Below, piece by piece: positions 26,467 through 35,478 of a DNA stretch of 64,000 nt. The DNA is from Jatrophihabitans sp. (GTDB taxonomy: Bacteria > Actinomycetota > Actinomycetes > Mycobacteriales > Jatrophihabitantaceae): assembly GCA_036389035.1 (NCBI GenBank), contig DASVQQ010000008.1, positions 62,001 through 126,000 of the forward strand. The letters are read 5' to 3'. The notes under the pieces are model-generated. The model was not told the DNA's origin, searched no databases, and worked only from the letters and a program-made list of their open reading frames with translations. How positions within the stretch are numbered: position 1 is the stretch's first letter; each line of letters begins with the position of its first letter. The position numbers and the translations under genes are program-made.

Positions 26467-27831
26467 GTGAGCCAGTCAGCTGAATCGAACGGGCGGGAAC
26501 CGGTGACGGTCCCGCCCGTTCGGCCGTCCCGACGCACGGCCAGCCGCCGGCTGACCGGCCTGGTGCTGGTGCTGGTGCTCGCCGGGCTGGCAGTCCTGCT
26601 GGTCCGGCAGGTCCGCACGTCGCCGCCCGAAGCCGCCCCGACCGGCGCGCCGGACTCCGCCGACGTCGCCGCCGTGCTGAGCGTGCTGAACCGGCACGCC
26701 GACGCCCTGATCGACCGGGACGCCCGGGCCTGGGCACAAGACCTGGACCAGTCGCCGGCCGCGGCCGGCTACACCGGGCGCCAGCGGCAGGTGTTCTCCA
26801 ACCTGGCGCAGGTGCCGCTTGCCAGCTGGCGCTACGTCCTGGTCGCACCGGTCACCGATCCGAACGTGCTGGCCCCTGCGGCGGCCCGGCTGGGCGGCCC
26901 GGTGGTGATCGTGCACGTTGAACTGCAGTACGCCCTGGCCGGCGTCGATCCGGCGCCGACCGGCAAGCAGCTGTGGCTGACCGGCGTCCGGCGCGGGAAC
27001 AGCTGGAAGCTGGCGGCCGATGACGACGTGGCAGCCGCCGGCGGCGCGTCCTGGCGCGGTCCGTGGGACTTCGGGCAGCTGCTGGTCCGGCGTGGCGCGC
27101 ACACCTTGGTGTTGACCCACCCGGCGCACCGGCAGGATGGGCCGGTGTTAGCCGACCTGGTCGAGAAGTCGCTGCCGGCCGTCACGCGGGTCTGGGGCCG
27201 CGACTTCAACGACCAGGTTGCGGTGCTGATCCCCGACACCGCCGAGGAGTTCGCGGCGGTCACCGGGGACGACACCGACAGCACCGACCTGGCCGCCGTG
27301 ACGGTCGCTGACCAGGTGCGCCCGGACGGCACCGTGCTCGGCGCCCGGATCGTGCTCAACCCGAGCACCCTCGGGCGGTTGGACGCCGCCGGTCGCCGGC
27401 TGCTGATCAGCCACGAGCTGACCCATATCGCGGCCAGGTCGGTCACCTCCGACCAGATGCCCACCTGGCTGATCGAGGGACTGGCCGACTATGTCGGCAA
27501 CCTCGGCTCCGGGCTGTCGGTCAGCCGCACCGCCACCGAGCTGGCCGCCGACGTGCGGGCCGGGCAGGTGCCGGCGGCGCTGCCGGCCGACGCCGAGTTC
27601 ACCGGCGGCAGCCGGCTGCCCCAGGCCTACGAGAAGTCCTGGCTTGCCTGCCGGCTGATCGCGGACCGGGCCGGCCAGGCCGGCCTGGTGCGGTTCTACC
27701 GGGTCGTGGCCGCGGCTGCCCGCACCGATCCGGCCACCGCGGTGGCCCTCGGGCTGCGTCAGGTGCTGCGCACCGACCTGGCTGCCTTCACCGCGGCCTG
27801 GCGGTCCTACCTGGTCGGCCAGCTGCGATGA
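26467..27831 (+). CDS. Membrane-anchored gluzincin-type metallopeptidase (peptidase MA-like)
   Basis: A single N-terminal helix (about 30-48, LTGLVLVLVLAGLAVLLV) anchors a large extracytoplasmic chain. The zinc site is HELTH (about residue 318) with a downstream EGLADY Glu that fits the third ligand of peptidase MA proteins. The N-terminal 200 residues are an unrecognised domain. GTG 26467 starts 10 bases after the NlpC stop, but a 13-bp hairpin (26486-26522) lies within the first codons; GTG 26503 inside the hairpin is an alternative start. It overlaps pimB by 4 bases (ATGA). Confidence 0.75.
   Translation: MSQSAESNGREPVTVPPVRPSRRTASRRLTGLVLVLVLAGLAVLLVRQVRTSPPEAAPTGAPDSADVAAVLSVLNRHADALIDRDARAWAQDLDQSPAAAGYTGRQRQVFSNLAQVPLASWRYVLVAPVTDPNVLAPAAARLGGPVVIVHVELQYALAGVDPAPTGKQLWLTGVRRGNSWKLAADDDVAAAGGASWRGPWDFGQLLVRRGAHTLVLTHPAHRQDGPVLADLVEKSLPAVTRVWGRDFNDQVAVLIPDTAEEFAAVTGDDTDSTDLAAVTVADQVRPDGTVLGARIVLNPSTLGRLDAAGRRLLISHELTHIAARSVTSDQMPTWLIEGLADYVGNLGSGLSVSRTATELAADVRAGQVPAALPADAEFTGGSRLPQAYEKSWLACRLIADRAGQAGLVRFYRVVAAAARTDPATAVALGLRQVLRTDLAAFTAAWRSYLVGQLR
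26486..26522 (+). terminator. Perfect hairpin spanning the 5' end of the metallopeptidase gene
   Basis: CGAACGGGCGGGA (26486-26498) pairs with TCCCGCCCGTTCG (26510-26522) across an 11-base loop. It resembles the terminator of the NlpC gene but lies inside the next reading frame, so it may attenuate downstream expression or mark a later true start. Confidence 0.55.
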
Positions 27832-28955
27832 GCACCCGCAAGCTGCTGATCGTCACCAATGACTTTCCACCGCGGCAGGGCGGCATCCAGTCCTTCGTCC
27901 ACGAGCTGGCCCGCAGGCTGCCGGCCGACCAGGTGGCCGTCTACACCTCGGACTACCCGGGCGCCGCGGCGTTCGACGCCGAGCAGGACTTTCCGGTTCG
28001 CCGCCATCCGGGTGGCCTGCTGATCCCCACGCCCGCAGCCCGGGGCCGGGTGCTGCAGGCCCGCCGCGATTTCGGCAGCACCTCGGTCTGGTTCGGGGCT
28101 TCCGCGCCGCTGGGCCTGCTGGCGGGGCCGCTCCGGCGGGCCGGCGTGCAGCGGATGGTGGCCAGCACGCACGGGCACGAGGCCGGCTGGGCGATGCTGC
28201 CGGCGGCCCGCCAGGCGCTGCGCCGGATCGGCAACCAGGTCGACGTGGTGACCTACCTCGCCGAGTACACCCGCCAGCAGCTGGCCGGCGCGTTCGGCCC
28301 GCGGGCCACCCTGGTGCAGCTCGCCCCCGGGGTCGACCTCGACACCTTCAGCCCGGCGGTCTCCGGCGCCGCGGTCCGGCAGCGGCACGGTCTGGCCGAT
28401 CGCCCGGTGGTGGTGTGCGTGTCCAGGCTGGTGCCCCGCAAGGGCCAGGACGTGCTGATCCAGGCGATGCCGGCCATCCTGGCCAGGGTCGAGCAGGCGG
28501 CGCTGCTGATCGTCGGCGGCGGCCCGTACGAGAAGCGGCTGCGCGCCCTGGCCCAGCGCGCCGGCGTGGCCGAGCAGGTGGTGTTCACCGGTCCGGTGCC
28601 GGCCGCCGATCTGCCCGAGCACTTCGCCGCCGGTGACGTGTTCGCCATGCCGTGCCGGACCCGGCGGCTGGGCATGGACGTCGAAGGGCTGGGGATCGTG
28701 TTCCTGGAAGCCTCGGCGACCGGCCTGCCGGTCATCGCCGGGAACTCCGGCGGCGCTCCGGAGACGGTTCGGCAGGGGATCACCGGGCTGGTGGTGGACG
28801 GCCACGACGTCGCGGTGGTCGCTGACAAGGTCAGCGGCCTGCTCGTCAATCCTCAGCGGGCCGCCGCGATGGGCACGGCAGGCCGGCACTGGACCGAGCA
28901 GTCCTGGCAGTGGAGCACCGCGGCCGACCGGCTGGCCGACCTGCTGCGGCTGTAG
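27828..28955 (+). CDS. pimB: GT4 mannosyltransferase, PimB-type phosphatidylinositol mannoside synthase
   Basis: PimB adds the second mannose to phosphatidylinositol monomannoside from GDP-mannose on the inner membrane face. The 375-residue GT-B fold starts with TNDFPPRQGGIQSFVHEL and has the donor-binding blocks VSRLVPRKGQDVLI, IVGGGPYEKRLRAL, DVFAMPCRTRRLGMDVEGLG and IVFLEASATGLPVIAG. The long match and neighbourhood (next to fadD15 and the NlpC gene, as Rv2188c) support PimB rather than another GT4 enzyme. ATG 27828 overlaps the metallopeptidase stop. Confidence 0.9.
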   Translation: MSTRKLLIVTNDFPPRQGGIQSFVHELARRLPADQVAVYTSDYPGAAAFDAEQDFPVRRHPGGLLIPTPAARGRVLQARRDFGSTSVWFGASAPLGLLAGPLRRAGVQRMVASTHGHEAGWAMLPAARQALRRIGNQVDVVTYLAEYTRQQLAGAFGPRATLVQLAPGVDLDTFSPAVSGAAVRQRHGLADRPVVVCVSRLVPRKGQDVLIQAMPAILARVEQAALLIVGGGPYEKRLRALAQRAGVAEQVVFTGPVPAADLPEHFAAGDVFAMPCRTRRLGMDVEGLGIVFLEASATGLPVIAGNSGGAPETVRQGITGLVVDGHDVAVVADKVSGLLVNPQRAAAMGTAGRHWTEQSWQWSTAADRLADLLRL

Positions 28956-28978
28956 CCGGTCGGCACCTCGGCGGCTGC

Positions 28979-29021
28979 AGTCCGCTCAGCGGGCCGTAGC
29001 CGCTCAACGCCCGAGCGGACT
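28979..29021. terminator. Inverted repeats between convergent pimB and fadD15
   Basis: AGTCCGCTC (28979-28987) pairs with GAGCGGACT (29013-29021); several further CCGCT/AGCGG words in the same 80 bases can pair in alternative ways. A bidirectional terminator is the likely role. Confidence 0.55.
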
Positions 29022-29037
29022 ACAACCGCTGAGCCGC

Positions 29038-30846
29038 TCAGCTCCGGCTCGACCCCGAGTACAGGGCAGCGATCTCCCCGGAGCACTCGGTCATCACCAG
29101 GTTGCGCTTGAGCTTGAGCGACGGGGTCAGCTGGCCACCGGCCTCGGTCCAGTCCTCGGACAGGATGGTGAACTTCTTGATCGCCTCGGCCTGGGACACC
29201 GCCTTGTTGGCGTCGTCGACTGCCTGCTGGACCTCGGCGTGCAGCTCCGGGTCCTGCGCCAGTTCGGCGATGCTGAGCTCGCCCTTGCCGGCCTTCTCGG
29301 CCCAGGTCGGCAGCGATTCGGGGTCCAGGGTGATCAGGGCGGCGATGAACGGCTGCTGGTCACCGACCACCAGGCACTGGCTGATCAGCCAGTGCGCCCG
29401 GACCCGATCCTCCAGCACCGCAGGCGCCACGTTCTTGCCGGCCGCGGTGACGATCAGCTCCTTCTTGCGTCCGGTGATCGTGACGAAGCCGTCGTCGTCG
29501 ATCTCACCGATGTCACCGGTGTGGAACCAGGTCTTGCCGTCCCTGTCCTCCAGCACCTCGGCGGTCGCCGTCGGGTTCTTCCAGTACCCCTCGAAGACCA
29601 CCGGGCCGGCCAGCAGGATCTCGCCGTCATCGGCGATCTGGACGCTCATGCCGGCGACCGGGCGGCCGACCGAGCCGACCTTGATCTTGTCCTCGACGTT
29701 GAGGCAGGCGCCGGCGGTGGTCTCGGTCAGGCCGTAGCCCTCGTAGATCGTCACGCCGATGCCGCGGAAGAAGTGCCCGAGCCTGGCTCCCAGCGGCGCA
29801 CCGCCTGAGATGGCCGCGGTGCACTGGCCGCCGAGCGCGGCCCGCAGCTTGGAGTAGACCAGCTTGTCGAACACCTTGTGCTGCAACCGCAGCCCCAGGC
29901 CGGCGTGGCCGCTGTCCATCGCCTCGGAGTGCGCGATCGCGACGGCTTCGGCCCGGTCGAAGATCTTTCCCTTGCCGTCGCCGTGGGCGCGCTGCTTGGC
30001 GGTGTTGTAGACCTTCTCGAAGACCCGGGGGACGCTCAGCACGAAGCTGGGCTGGTAGACCGCGAAGTCGGCGATCAGATTCTTGAGGTCGGCGGTGTGG
30101 CCCAACGTGCACCCGGTGGCGATGGCGCCCATCTCGATGGCCCGCCCGAACACGTGGGCGATCGGCAGGAACAGCAGCGTCGAGCTGTTGGCGTTGAACA
30201 GGTTGCCCAGCCCGCTGGCCACCTCCGACACCTCGGCCAGGAAGTTGAAGTGGGTCAGCTCGCAGCCCTTGGGGCGGCCGGTGGTGCCGGAGGTGTAGAT
30301 CAGCGAGGCCAGGTCGGCGGGCTTGGTGGCCGCCAGCCGGGCGTGCACCTGGTCGGCCTCGACCGCGGCGCCGGCCGCGGTCAGCTCGGCGACCGCGCCG
30401 CCGTCGATCTGCCAGACCTGGCGCAGCCGGGGCGTCTGGTCGCGCGCCTGCTCGACCAGCGCGGCGTGCGCGGCGCTCTCGACCACCACCGACTCGGCGT
30501 CGGAGTCGGACAGGATCCACTCGACCTGCTCGGCCGAGGACGTCTCATAGATCGGCACGACCACGCCGCCGACGGCCAGGATCGCGAAGTCGAACAGCGT
30601 CCACTCGTAGCGGGTCTTGCTCATCAGGGCGACCCGGTCACCGGGCTGGATGCCGCTCGCGATCAGGCCCCGCGCCACGCCGAGCACCTGCTCGGCGAAC
30701 TCCGCGGCCGTCACCTCGCTCCAGCCGTCGTCGCCACGGACCTTCAGCGACACCAGGTCAGGCCGCGTTCGGGCATTGTCGAAGACGTACTGGGCGGCGC
30801 TGTTCTGTGGCGGCGCACCTGCGCTTGGAATGGTCAGCTCACGCAT
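29038..30846 (-). CDS. fadD15: Long-chain fatty-acid-CoA ligase (AMP-forming)
   Basis: The 602-residue protein activates long-chain fatty acids to acyl-CoA through an acyl-adenylate. Motifs are the ATP loop LIYTSGTTGRPKGCELTH, GYGLTETTAG, WFHTGDIGEIDDDGFVTITG and the C-terminal lysine region SPSLKLKR. ATG 30846 follows GAGAGGGCAAATCGA; a longer reading adds 20 unlikely residues. The neighbour order pimB-fadD15-SRPBCC equals Rv2188c-Rv2187-Rv2185c, so the fadD15 name is justified by family and position. Confidence 0.92.
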   Translation of the reverse strand: MRELTIPSAGAPPQNSAAQYVFDNARTRPDLVSLKVRGDDGWSEVTAAEFAEQVLGVARGLIASGIQPGDRVALMSKTRYEWTLFDFAILAVGGVVVPIYETSSAEQVEWILSDSDAESVVVESAAHAALVEQARDQTPRLRQVWQIDGGAVAELTAAGAAVEADQVHARLAATKPADLASLIYTSGTTGRPKGCELTHFNFLAEVSEVASGLGNLFNANSSTLLFLPIAHVFGRAIEMGAIATGCTLGHTADLKNLIADFAVYQPSFVLSVPRVFEKVYNTAKQRAHGDGKGKIFDRAEAVAIAHSEAMDSGHAGLGLRLQHKVFDKLVYSKLRAALGGQCTAAISGGAPLGARLGHFFRGIGVTIYEGYGLTETTAGACLNVEDKIKVGSVGRPVAGMSVQIADDGEILLAGPVVFEGYWKNPTATAEVLEDRDGKTWFHTGDIGEIDDDGFVTITGRKKELIVTAAGKNVAPAVLEDRVRAHWLISQCLVVGDQQPFIAALITLDPESLPTWAEKAGKGELSIAELAQDPELHAEVQQAVDDANKAVSQAEAIKKFTILSEDWTEAGGQLTPSLKLKRNLVMTECSGEIAALYSGSSRS

Positions 30847-30938
30847 TCGATTTGCCCTCTCGCAGATGTGTTGGTGCACAGTAGCCCGGGCGGCAGGGTA
30901 GTCCAACGATCACCCGCCCGACATGCCATCCTGCCCGA

Positions 30939-31331
30939 ATGCAGCCGCAAGTCCACCTGATAGATCAAACCTGGATCGACGCGCCGGTCGCAAGGGTGTC
31001 CGCCGCGGTGGCCGATCCGGTGAACTGGCCGTCCTGGTGGCCCTATCTGCGGCTCACCGTGACCCGGAACCGCGGCCTGAAGGGGGTCCAGTTCGCGGCG
31101 GCGCCGGCGCCGGGCAGCGGCTGGCCGGCCTTGTCGGGAACGGTGGAGATCTGGCTCGAGCCGTTCAAGGACGGTGTCATCCTGCATCACTTCGTGCGGC
31201 TGGAGCCGGCCGGCGGCCAGCGGCTGCCGGCCCGGGCGGCCCGCCGCTGGAGCCGGCGCGCCGGCTGGCACGCCAAGCAGGTGTTCTGGCGGCTCAAGGA
31301 CGAGCTGGAAGCCGGCAGCCGGGCCGGGTGA
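30939..31331 (+). CDS. SRPBCC-fold (polyketide cyclase/lipid-binding-like) protein
   Basis: The 130-residue protein starts QPQVHLIDQTWIDAPVARVS and has ADPVNWPSWWPYLRLTV, the usual opening of SRPBCC proteins (a hydrophobic pocket formed by a long helix and a curved sheet). The last 30 residues form the long C-terminal helix, rich in Arg and Trp. Ligand unknown. It is transcribed divergently from fadD15 and followed by a second SRPBCC gene, suggesting a lipid-handling role. Confidence 0.75.
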   Translation: MQPQVHLIDQTWIDAPVARVSAAVADPVNWPSWWPYLRLTVTRNRGLKGVQFAAAPAPGSGWPALSGTVEIWLEPFKDGVILHHFVRLEPAGGQRLPARAARRWSRRAGWHAKQVFWRLKDELEAGSRAG

Positions 31332-31389
31332 CACGGCAGTCGCGGGTCGCCCTCAGCCGCTCGGTGAACTCGGCGGTAACCTTCGCCCC

Positions 31390-31854
31390 ATGGCCGATGA
31401 GTCAACCCAGTCGATCACCATCAACGCAGCCCCGCCCGCTGTGATGGCGGTGATCGCCGATTTCGATGCCTACCCGCAGTGGGCCAAGTCGGTGAAGTCC
31501 GCCGAGGTCACCGTGCCGGGCCCCGACGGCCGGGCCCGGCAGGTCGCCTTCAAGATCGATGCCGGGGTGATCCGCGACGACTACGAGCTCGCCTATGACT
31601 GGAGCGATGACCAGAAGGTGTCCTGGACGCTGGTCACCGGCCAGATGCAGAAGTCCCAGCGCGGCTCGTACACCCTCAAGGCGGTCGGCAGCGGCGCGAC
31701 CGAGGTGACCTACAACCTCGCCGTCGACCTGGCGATGCCGATGCTGGGCATGCTCAAGCGCAAGGCTGAGAAGGTCGTGATGGACACCGCGCTCAAGGAG
31801 TTGAAGAGGCGCGTCGAAACCGGCGATGGCGCCCCGCGTGACCTGCGGGGCTGA
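31390..31854 (+). CDS. SRPBCC family protein (Rv2185c-like)
   Basis: The 154-residue protein reads DESTQSITINAAPPAVMAVI, then DFDAYPQWAKSVKSAEV and ends with LKRKAEKVVMDTALKELKRR, the SRPBCC layout with a long final helix. I recall Rv2185c as the homologue in the same neighbourhood. ATG 31390 has no clear ribosome site, so a leaderless transcript is possible. Ligand unknown; proximity to fadD15 and pimB suggests lipids. Confidence 0.8.
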   Translation: MADESTQSITINAAPPAVMAVIADFDAYPQWAKSVKSAEVTVPGPDGRARQVAFKIDAGVIRDDYELAYDWSDDQKVSWTLVTGQMQKSQRGSYTLKAVGSGATEVTYNLAVDLAMPMLGMLKRKAEKVVMDTALKELKRRVETGDGAPRDLRG

Positions 31855-31878
31855 CCGTCCTGCCGCCGGCGGTCGCTG

Positions 31879-32832
31879 ATGCCGCTGGCGATCGGCGTCG
31901 ACATCGGCGGCACCAAGGTCGCCGCCGGAGTGGTGGACGACCAGGGCCGGGTGATCGACAGCACCCGGCGCCCGACCCCGGGTAGCGACGTCGCCAGGAC
32001 CGAGGCCGTCATCGCCGAGGTGGTCAACGAACTGTCGGCGCGGCACCCGGTGTCCGCGGTGGGCATCGGCGCGGCCGGTTGGATCGCCAACGACCGGGCC
32101 ACCGTGCTGTTCTCCCCGCACCTGGCCTGGCGGGACGAGCCGTTGCGCGACGCGCTGGCCCAGGCCATCGGGGTGCCGGTGGTGGTGGAGAACGACGCCA
32201 ACGCCGCGGCCTGGGCCGAATACCGCTACGGCGCGGCCCGCGGGGCCCGGGTGGCGGTGATGGTCACCATGGGCACCGGGATCGGCGGCGGCCTGGTGCT
32301 GGACGGCGTGCTCTTCCGCGGCGCATACGGGGTGGGTTGCGAGTACGGGCACATGAGCGTGGTTCCGGACGGGCGCCGGTGCGCCTGCGGCAACCGGGGC
32401 TGCTGGGAGATGTACGCCTCGGGCCGGGCGCTGGCCCGCGACGCCCGCGAGCTGGCAGACGTCTCGCCGGTGGGCGCCGAGCACCTGATGAGGCTGGCCG
32501 GCGGTGATCTGAACCAGCTCACCGGCCAGCTGGTCACCCAGGCGGCCCGGGAGGGCGATCCGGCGGCGGTAGAGATCTACACCGCGATGGGACGCTGGCT
32601 GGGCCGGGGCCTGGCCAACCTGGCGGCGGTGATCGACCCGACGGTGTTCGTGATCGGCGGCGGGGTGTCCGAGGCCGGTGACCTGCTGCTGGGCCCGGCC
32701 CGGCAGGCGTTCGGCGAGAGCCTCACCGGTCGCGGCTTCCGGCCGGCGGCCGACATCCTGCTGGCCGAGCTGGGCCCGCAGGCGGGGCTGGTGGGCGCCG
32801 CGGACCTGGCCCGCCTGGAAGCCGCTCGCTAA
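31879..32832 (+). CDS. glk: ROK-family glucokinase
   Basis: The 317-residue protein has the ATP motif AIGVDIGGTKVAAGVV, sugar-binding ENDANAAAWAEYRYGAARG, MGTGIGGGLVLDG and the ROK zinc-binding CACGNRGCWEMYASG after GCEYGHM. It lacks a DNA-binding domain, so it is a kinase rather than a repressor. Glucose is the likely substrate by family resemblance to actinobacterial glucokinases; other hexoses are possible. It follows the SRPBCC gene by 24 bases and ends just before vapBC. Confidence 0.85.
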   Translation: MPLAIGVDIGGTKVAAGVVDDQGRVIDSTRRPTPGSDVARTEAVIAEVVNELSARHPVSAVGIGAAGWIANDRATVLFSPHLAWRDEPLRDALAQAIGVPVVVENDANAAAWAEYRYGAARGARVAVMVTMGTGIGGGLVLDGVLFRGAYGVGCEYGHMSVVPDGRRCACGNRGCWEMYASGRALARDARELADVSPVGAEHLMRLAGGDLNQLTGQLVTQAAREGDPAAVEIYTAMGRWLGRGLANLAAVIDPTVFVIGGGVSEAGDLLLGPARQAFGESLTGRGFRPAADILLAELGPQAGLVGAADLARLEAAR

Positions 32833-32841
32833 GATCACTTA

Positions 32842-32865
32842 GCGTGATAGCGTATGATATCGCGC
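32842..32865 (+). promoter_or_regulatory. vapBC promoter with operator-like inverted repeat
   Basis: Arms GCGTGATAGC (32842-32851) and GATATCGCGC (32856-32865) match as an inverted repeat at 8 of 10 positions. A near-perfect -10 element TATGAT lies in the middle (32853-32858), 19 bases before ATG 32877. VapBC complexes usually repress their own promoter by binding such sites. Confidence 0.6.
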
Positions 32866-32876
32866 AGGAGGCCAGA

Positions 32877-33098
32877 ATGAGCGATGTGCTGATCCGAGAC
32901 GTGCCCGACGAGGTGATCGCGGCGATCGACTCCCATGCCCGCAGGTTGGGACTGTCGCGCAGTGAGTACGTTCGCAGGCGGTTGGCTCAGGACGCCGCGT
33001 CGTCCCGGCTGCGGGTGGCTGTCGCTGACCTCGATGCGTTCTCACGATCTTTTGCCGACCTCGCTGATCCGGACGTGATGGATCAGGCGTGGACCTGA
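32877..33098 (+). CDS. vapB: VapB-type antitoxin (ribbon-helix-helix)
   Basis: The 73-residue protein has an N-terminal ribbon-helix-helix domain ([20 protein letters not shown] then [13 protein letters not shown]) for DNA binding and a C-terminal tail that should wrap the toxin. ATG 32877 follows CAGGAGGCCAGA. It overlaps vapC by 10 bases. The pair sits between the core ROK kinase and the accessory exoenzyme region. Confidence 0.9.
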   Translation: MSDVLIRDVPDEVIAAIDSHARRLGLSRSEYVRRRLAQDAASSRLRVAVADLDAFSRSFADLADPDVMDQAWT

Positions 33099-33499
33099 CA
33101 CCTTGGCTCATTGACAAGTCGGCCCTCATCCGCCTGACAGCAAGCGTGGATGCTGAGGACTGGGCGGGTCGGATCGAGCGAGGACTGGTTCGGATTTCCA
33201 CCGTGACCCGGCTGGAAGTCGGGTACTCAGGTAGATCCGGAAGTGAGATTCGGTCCGCCTTCCTCGAAGCTCCGTTGGCATCCATGCCGGTGGAGTACCT
33301 CACGCCGGCCATCGAGGACCGCGCCGTCGAGGTTCTCCTGCAGTTGGCTGATCGAGGCCTCCACCGAGCGCCTTCGATTCCGGATCTGATCATCGCGGCA
33401 ACGGCTGAGCTCGCAGGCCTGGTCGTTCTGCATCTTGACAAGGACTTCGAACTCATCGCTGACCTCACCGGCCAGCAGGTCGAGCGGCTGAGGGCCTGA
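33089..33499 (+). CDS. vapC: VapC-type PIN-domain ribonuclease toxin
   Basis: The 136-residue PIN domain has the four acidic residues: Asp in [11 protein letters not shown], Glu in [10 protein letters not shown], Asp in [12 protein letters not shown] and Asp in [11 protein letters not shown]. VapC toxins cleave tRNA or rRNA and are held inactive by VapB. GTG 33089 overlaps the vapB end, typical for the pair. The active site is intact, so the module may be functional. Confidence 0.92.
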   Translation: MDLTPWLIDKSALIRLTASVDAEDWAGRIERGLVRISTVTRLEVGYSGRSGSEIRSAFLEAPLASMPVEYLTPAIEDRAVEVLLQLADRGLHRAPSIPDLIIAATAELAGLVVLHLDKDFELIADLTGQQVERLRA

Positions 33500-33519
33500 C
33501 CAGTCGAGTGGACTCCCGG

Positions 33520-35295
33520 CTATTGCCAGCTGTTGTTCAGGGTCAGCGTCGAGCCGGCGCCGGTGTTCGCCGTCCGGTTGCCCAAGCCTTCCCAGGTGAC
33601 CGAGCCGTCCGGGTTCTTCTTGATGTACTTGAACTGGATGGCGGTGTTCTTCGGCAGCCACACGGTGCCGGACCAGACCGGGTAGCCGCCTGAGGACAGC
33701 GCGGTGGCCAGGTTGGTGTTCCAGACGCCCAGCAGCGGGTGATCGCCGACCAGGAACACGTTCTGGCCGTAGGCGGTGGGCGCGTTGACGTTGAAGCTCA
33801 CCGCGACCGCGCTGCTGGTGCTGGCGGTGGAGTAGCTGTGGAAGGCGACCGCGCTCTGCGCCGGCACCGTGATGGTGGCCGCGCCCGAGCTGTTCACGGT
33901 GACCAGCGGGCCGGTGCAGGTGGTGCCGGAGGCGCTGCCGTGGATCACGTCGCAGTACGTGCCGGCGGCCATTCCGGTGGTGAAGGTTCGGGTCACCGCG
34001 GCGTAGGTGTTGTTGATCGTCACGAAGCCGGCCGAGCCGCGACTGAAGGAGATGACGTTGTTGCCGTCGCTCCACCAGTTGGCCACCGGCTTGCCGGCCA
34101 CCGCGTTGTGCCAGCCCACCATGCCCAGCGTCGCCTGCTGGCGGTGCTGGCACAGCCAGGTGCCGATGCTGCCGCAGTCGGCGGCCGTGACCATGCCGGT
34201 GGAGGCGGACGGCGGCCCCTGGTCGTGGCCTGAGTAGGTGAAGCTGGAGTAGACCTGCGGCGCGCCGTACCCCCAGGCCAGGGAGAAGATGTTGGCCAGC
34301 TGGTAGGTCGAGCCGTGCTTGTAGTTGAGCGTCGAGCCGTCGCGGGCGGTGTCGTGGTTGTCGACGAAGGTGACGGACTTGTTGCTCGGCTCCATGCCCC
34401 AGCTCTGGCCGAACGTCTGCAGGTTGGCGATGCTGCCTTGGAACTGCTCCTTGAGCTTCCTGCCGTAGGTGAACTCCAGGACGCTGCCGTTGGCGTGGTA
34501 GGCGGGCCAGTCGACCGCTCCGCCGGGGATGACCTCTTGGTAGAGGAAGTTGGGACGGCTCAGCTGGGCCTTGATGGCGGCGATGTCGGCGGCGTTGATG
34601 TGCTTGGCGGCGTCGAGGCGGAACCCGTCGACGCCCAGGCTGAGAAGGTCGTTGAGGTAGGCGGCGAGCTTGCCGCGCACGTAGGAGCTGGCGGTGCGCA
34701 GGTCCGAGAGCTGGAGCAGCTCGCACTTCTGCACCTGGGTCTGGCTGTTGTAGTCGTGGATCTGGCCGTCGGCGTTGGGGCAGTCGCCGGGGTAGTGGTG
34801 GAAGTCCTGGCTGCCGTACAGCCCCGGGTAGGTGTACTTGTTGGTGAACGTGGTGCCGGCGTAGCCGGTGTTTCCCTGGCCGGTCATGTGGTTGAGCACC
34901 GCGTCGGCGTAGACCTTGACTCCGGCGTTGTGGCAGGCGGTGACCATGGCCGCGAACGCCGCGCGGTTGCCCAGCCGGCCGCTGATCTGGTAGCTGACCG
35001 GCTGGTAGACCTCCCACCACGGGTGGCCCGCGCTGCCCAGGGTCACCGATTCCTGCGGCGGCGCCACCTGGACCCCGCCATAGCCGTTGGGGCCGAGCAC
35101 GGTGGTGCACTCGTTGGCGACCGAGCTCCAGTTCCACTCGAAGAGGTTGGCGATCACGTCGCCGCGCGGCGGGGTGCCGGCCGCGGCTGCCGGCGCGGCG
35201 CCGGTGAACACCACCGCGATCAGGGCGGCTGCCGCCATCATGCCGGCGGCGAGGCTCGCGCCGAGGGTGGACCGGGTACGGCGACGACGGGGCAT
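33520..35295 (-). CDS. Secreted GH13 alpha-amylase with C-terminal CBM20 starch-binding domain
   Basis: A signal peptide (about 1-38, ending AAPAAAAG) is followed by a GH13 catalytic domain. Visible motifs are DAVLNHM, the nucleophile in GVDGFRLDAAKH, the acid/base Glu in FLYQEVI and FVDNHDTARDG. About residues 490-591 form a CBM20 domain (SFNVNAPTAYGQNVFLVGD, LGVWNTNLA, FKYIKKNPDGSVTWE). It hydrolyses starch outside the cell. ATG 35295 follows GAGGAGTAACG. It resembles Streptomyces amylases. It ends 21 bases from convergent vapC. Confidence 0.95.
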   Translation of the reverse strand: MPRRRRTRSTLGASLAAGMMAAAALIAVVFTGAAPAAAAGTPPRGDVIANLFEWNWSSVANECTTVLGPNGYGGVQVAPPQESVTLGSAGHPWWEVYQPVSYQISGRLGNRAAFAAMVTACHNAGVKVYADAVLNHMTGQGNTGYAGTTFTNKYTYPGLYGSQDFHHYPGDCPNADGQIHDYNSQTQVQKCELLQLSDLRTASSYVRGKLAAYLNDLLSLGVDGFRLDAAKHINAADIAAIKAQLSRPNFLYQEVIPGGAVDWPAYHANGSVLEFTYGRKLKEQFQGSIANLQTFGQSWGMEPSNKSVTFVDNHDTARDGSTLNYKHGSTYQLANIFSLAWGYGAPQVYSSFTYSGHDQGPPSASTGMVTAADCGSIGTWLCQHRQQATLGMVGWHNAVAGKPVANWWSDGNNVISFSRGSAGFVTINNTYAAVTRTFTTGMAAGTYCDVIHGSASGTTCTGPLVTVNSSGAATITVPAQSAVAFHSYSTASTSSAVAVSFNVNAPTAYGQNVFLVGDHPLLGVWNTNLATALSSGGYPVWSGTVWLPKNTAIQFKYIKKNPDGSVTWEGLGNRTANTGAGSTLTLNNSWQ

Positions 35296-35400
35296 CGTTA
35301 CTCCTCAAACGGAACGCGGCGGATGCGACGGGCCGTTCGCGGGTTGTACGGGTAAATCCGACCAAATCGTGCACGTGCCCAGAGCAAGCTTAGCGCTGAA

Positions 35401-35432
35401 AACGCCCACGTCCAGGCTTGGACGTGGGCGTT
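35401..35432 (-). terminator. Terminator of the first pore-former-like gene
   Basis: AACGCCCACGTCCA (35401-35414) and TGGACGTGGGCGTT (35419-35432) form a perfect 14-bp stem with a 4-base loop. Read leftward it is followed by TTTTC. It lies about 45 bases past the stop of the 35479-36102 gene. Confidence 0.88.
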
Positions 35433-35478
35433 CTCAGAGAAGCCGGACAGCCGCCGACGCGACGGCTGGTTCAGCGCG

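Noticed and set aside
33227..35374. 715-codon frame overlapping the amylase on the same strand
   Set aside because: It is a frame-shifted reading of the amylase gene and ends inside vapC on the opposite strand; Arg/Pro-rich with no motif.
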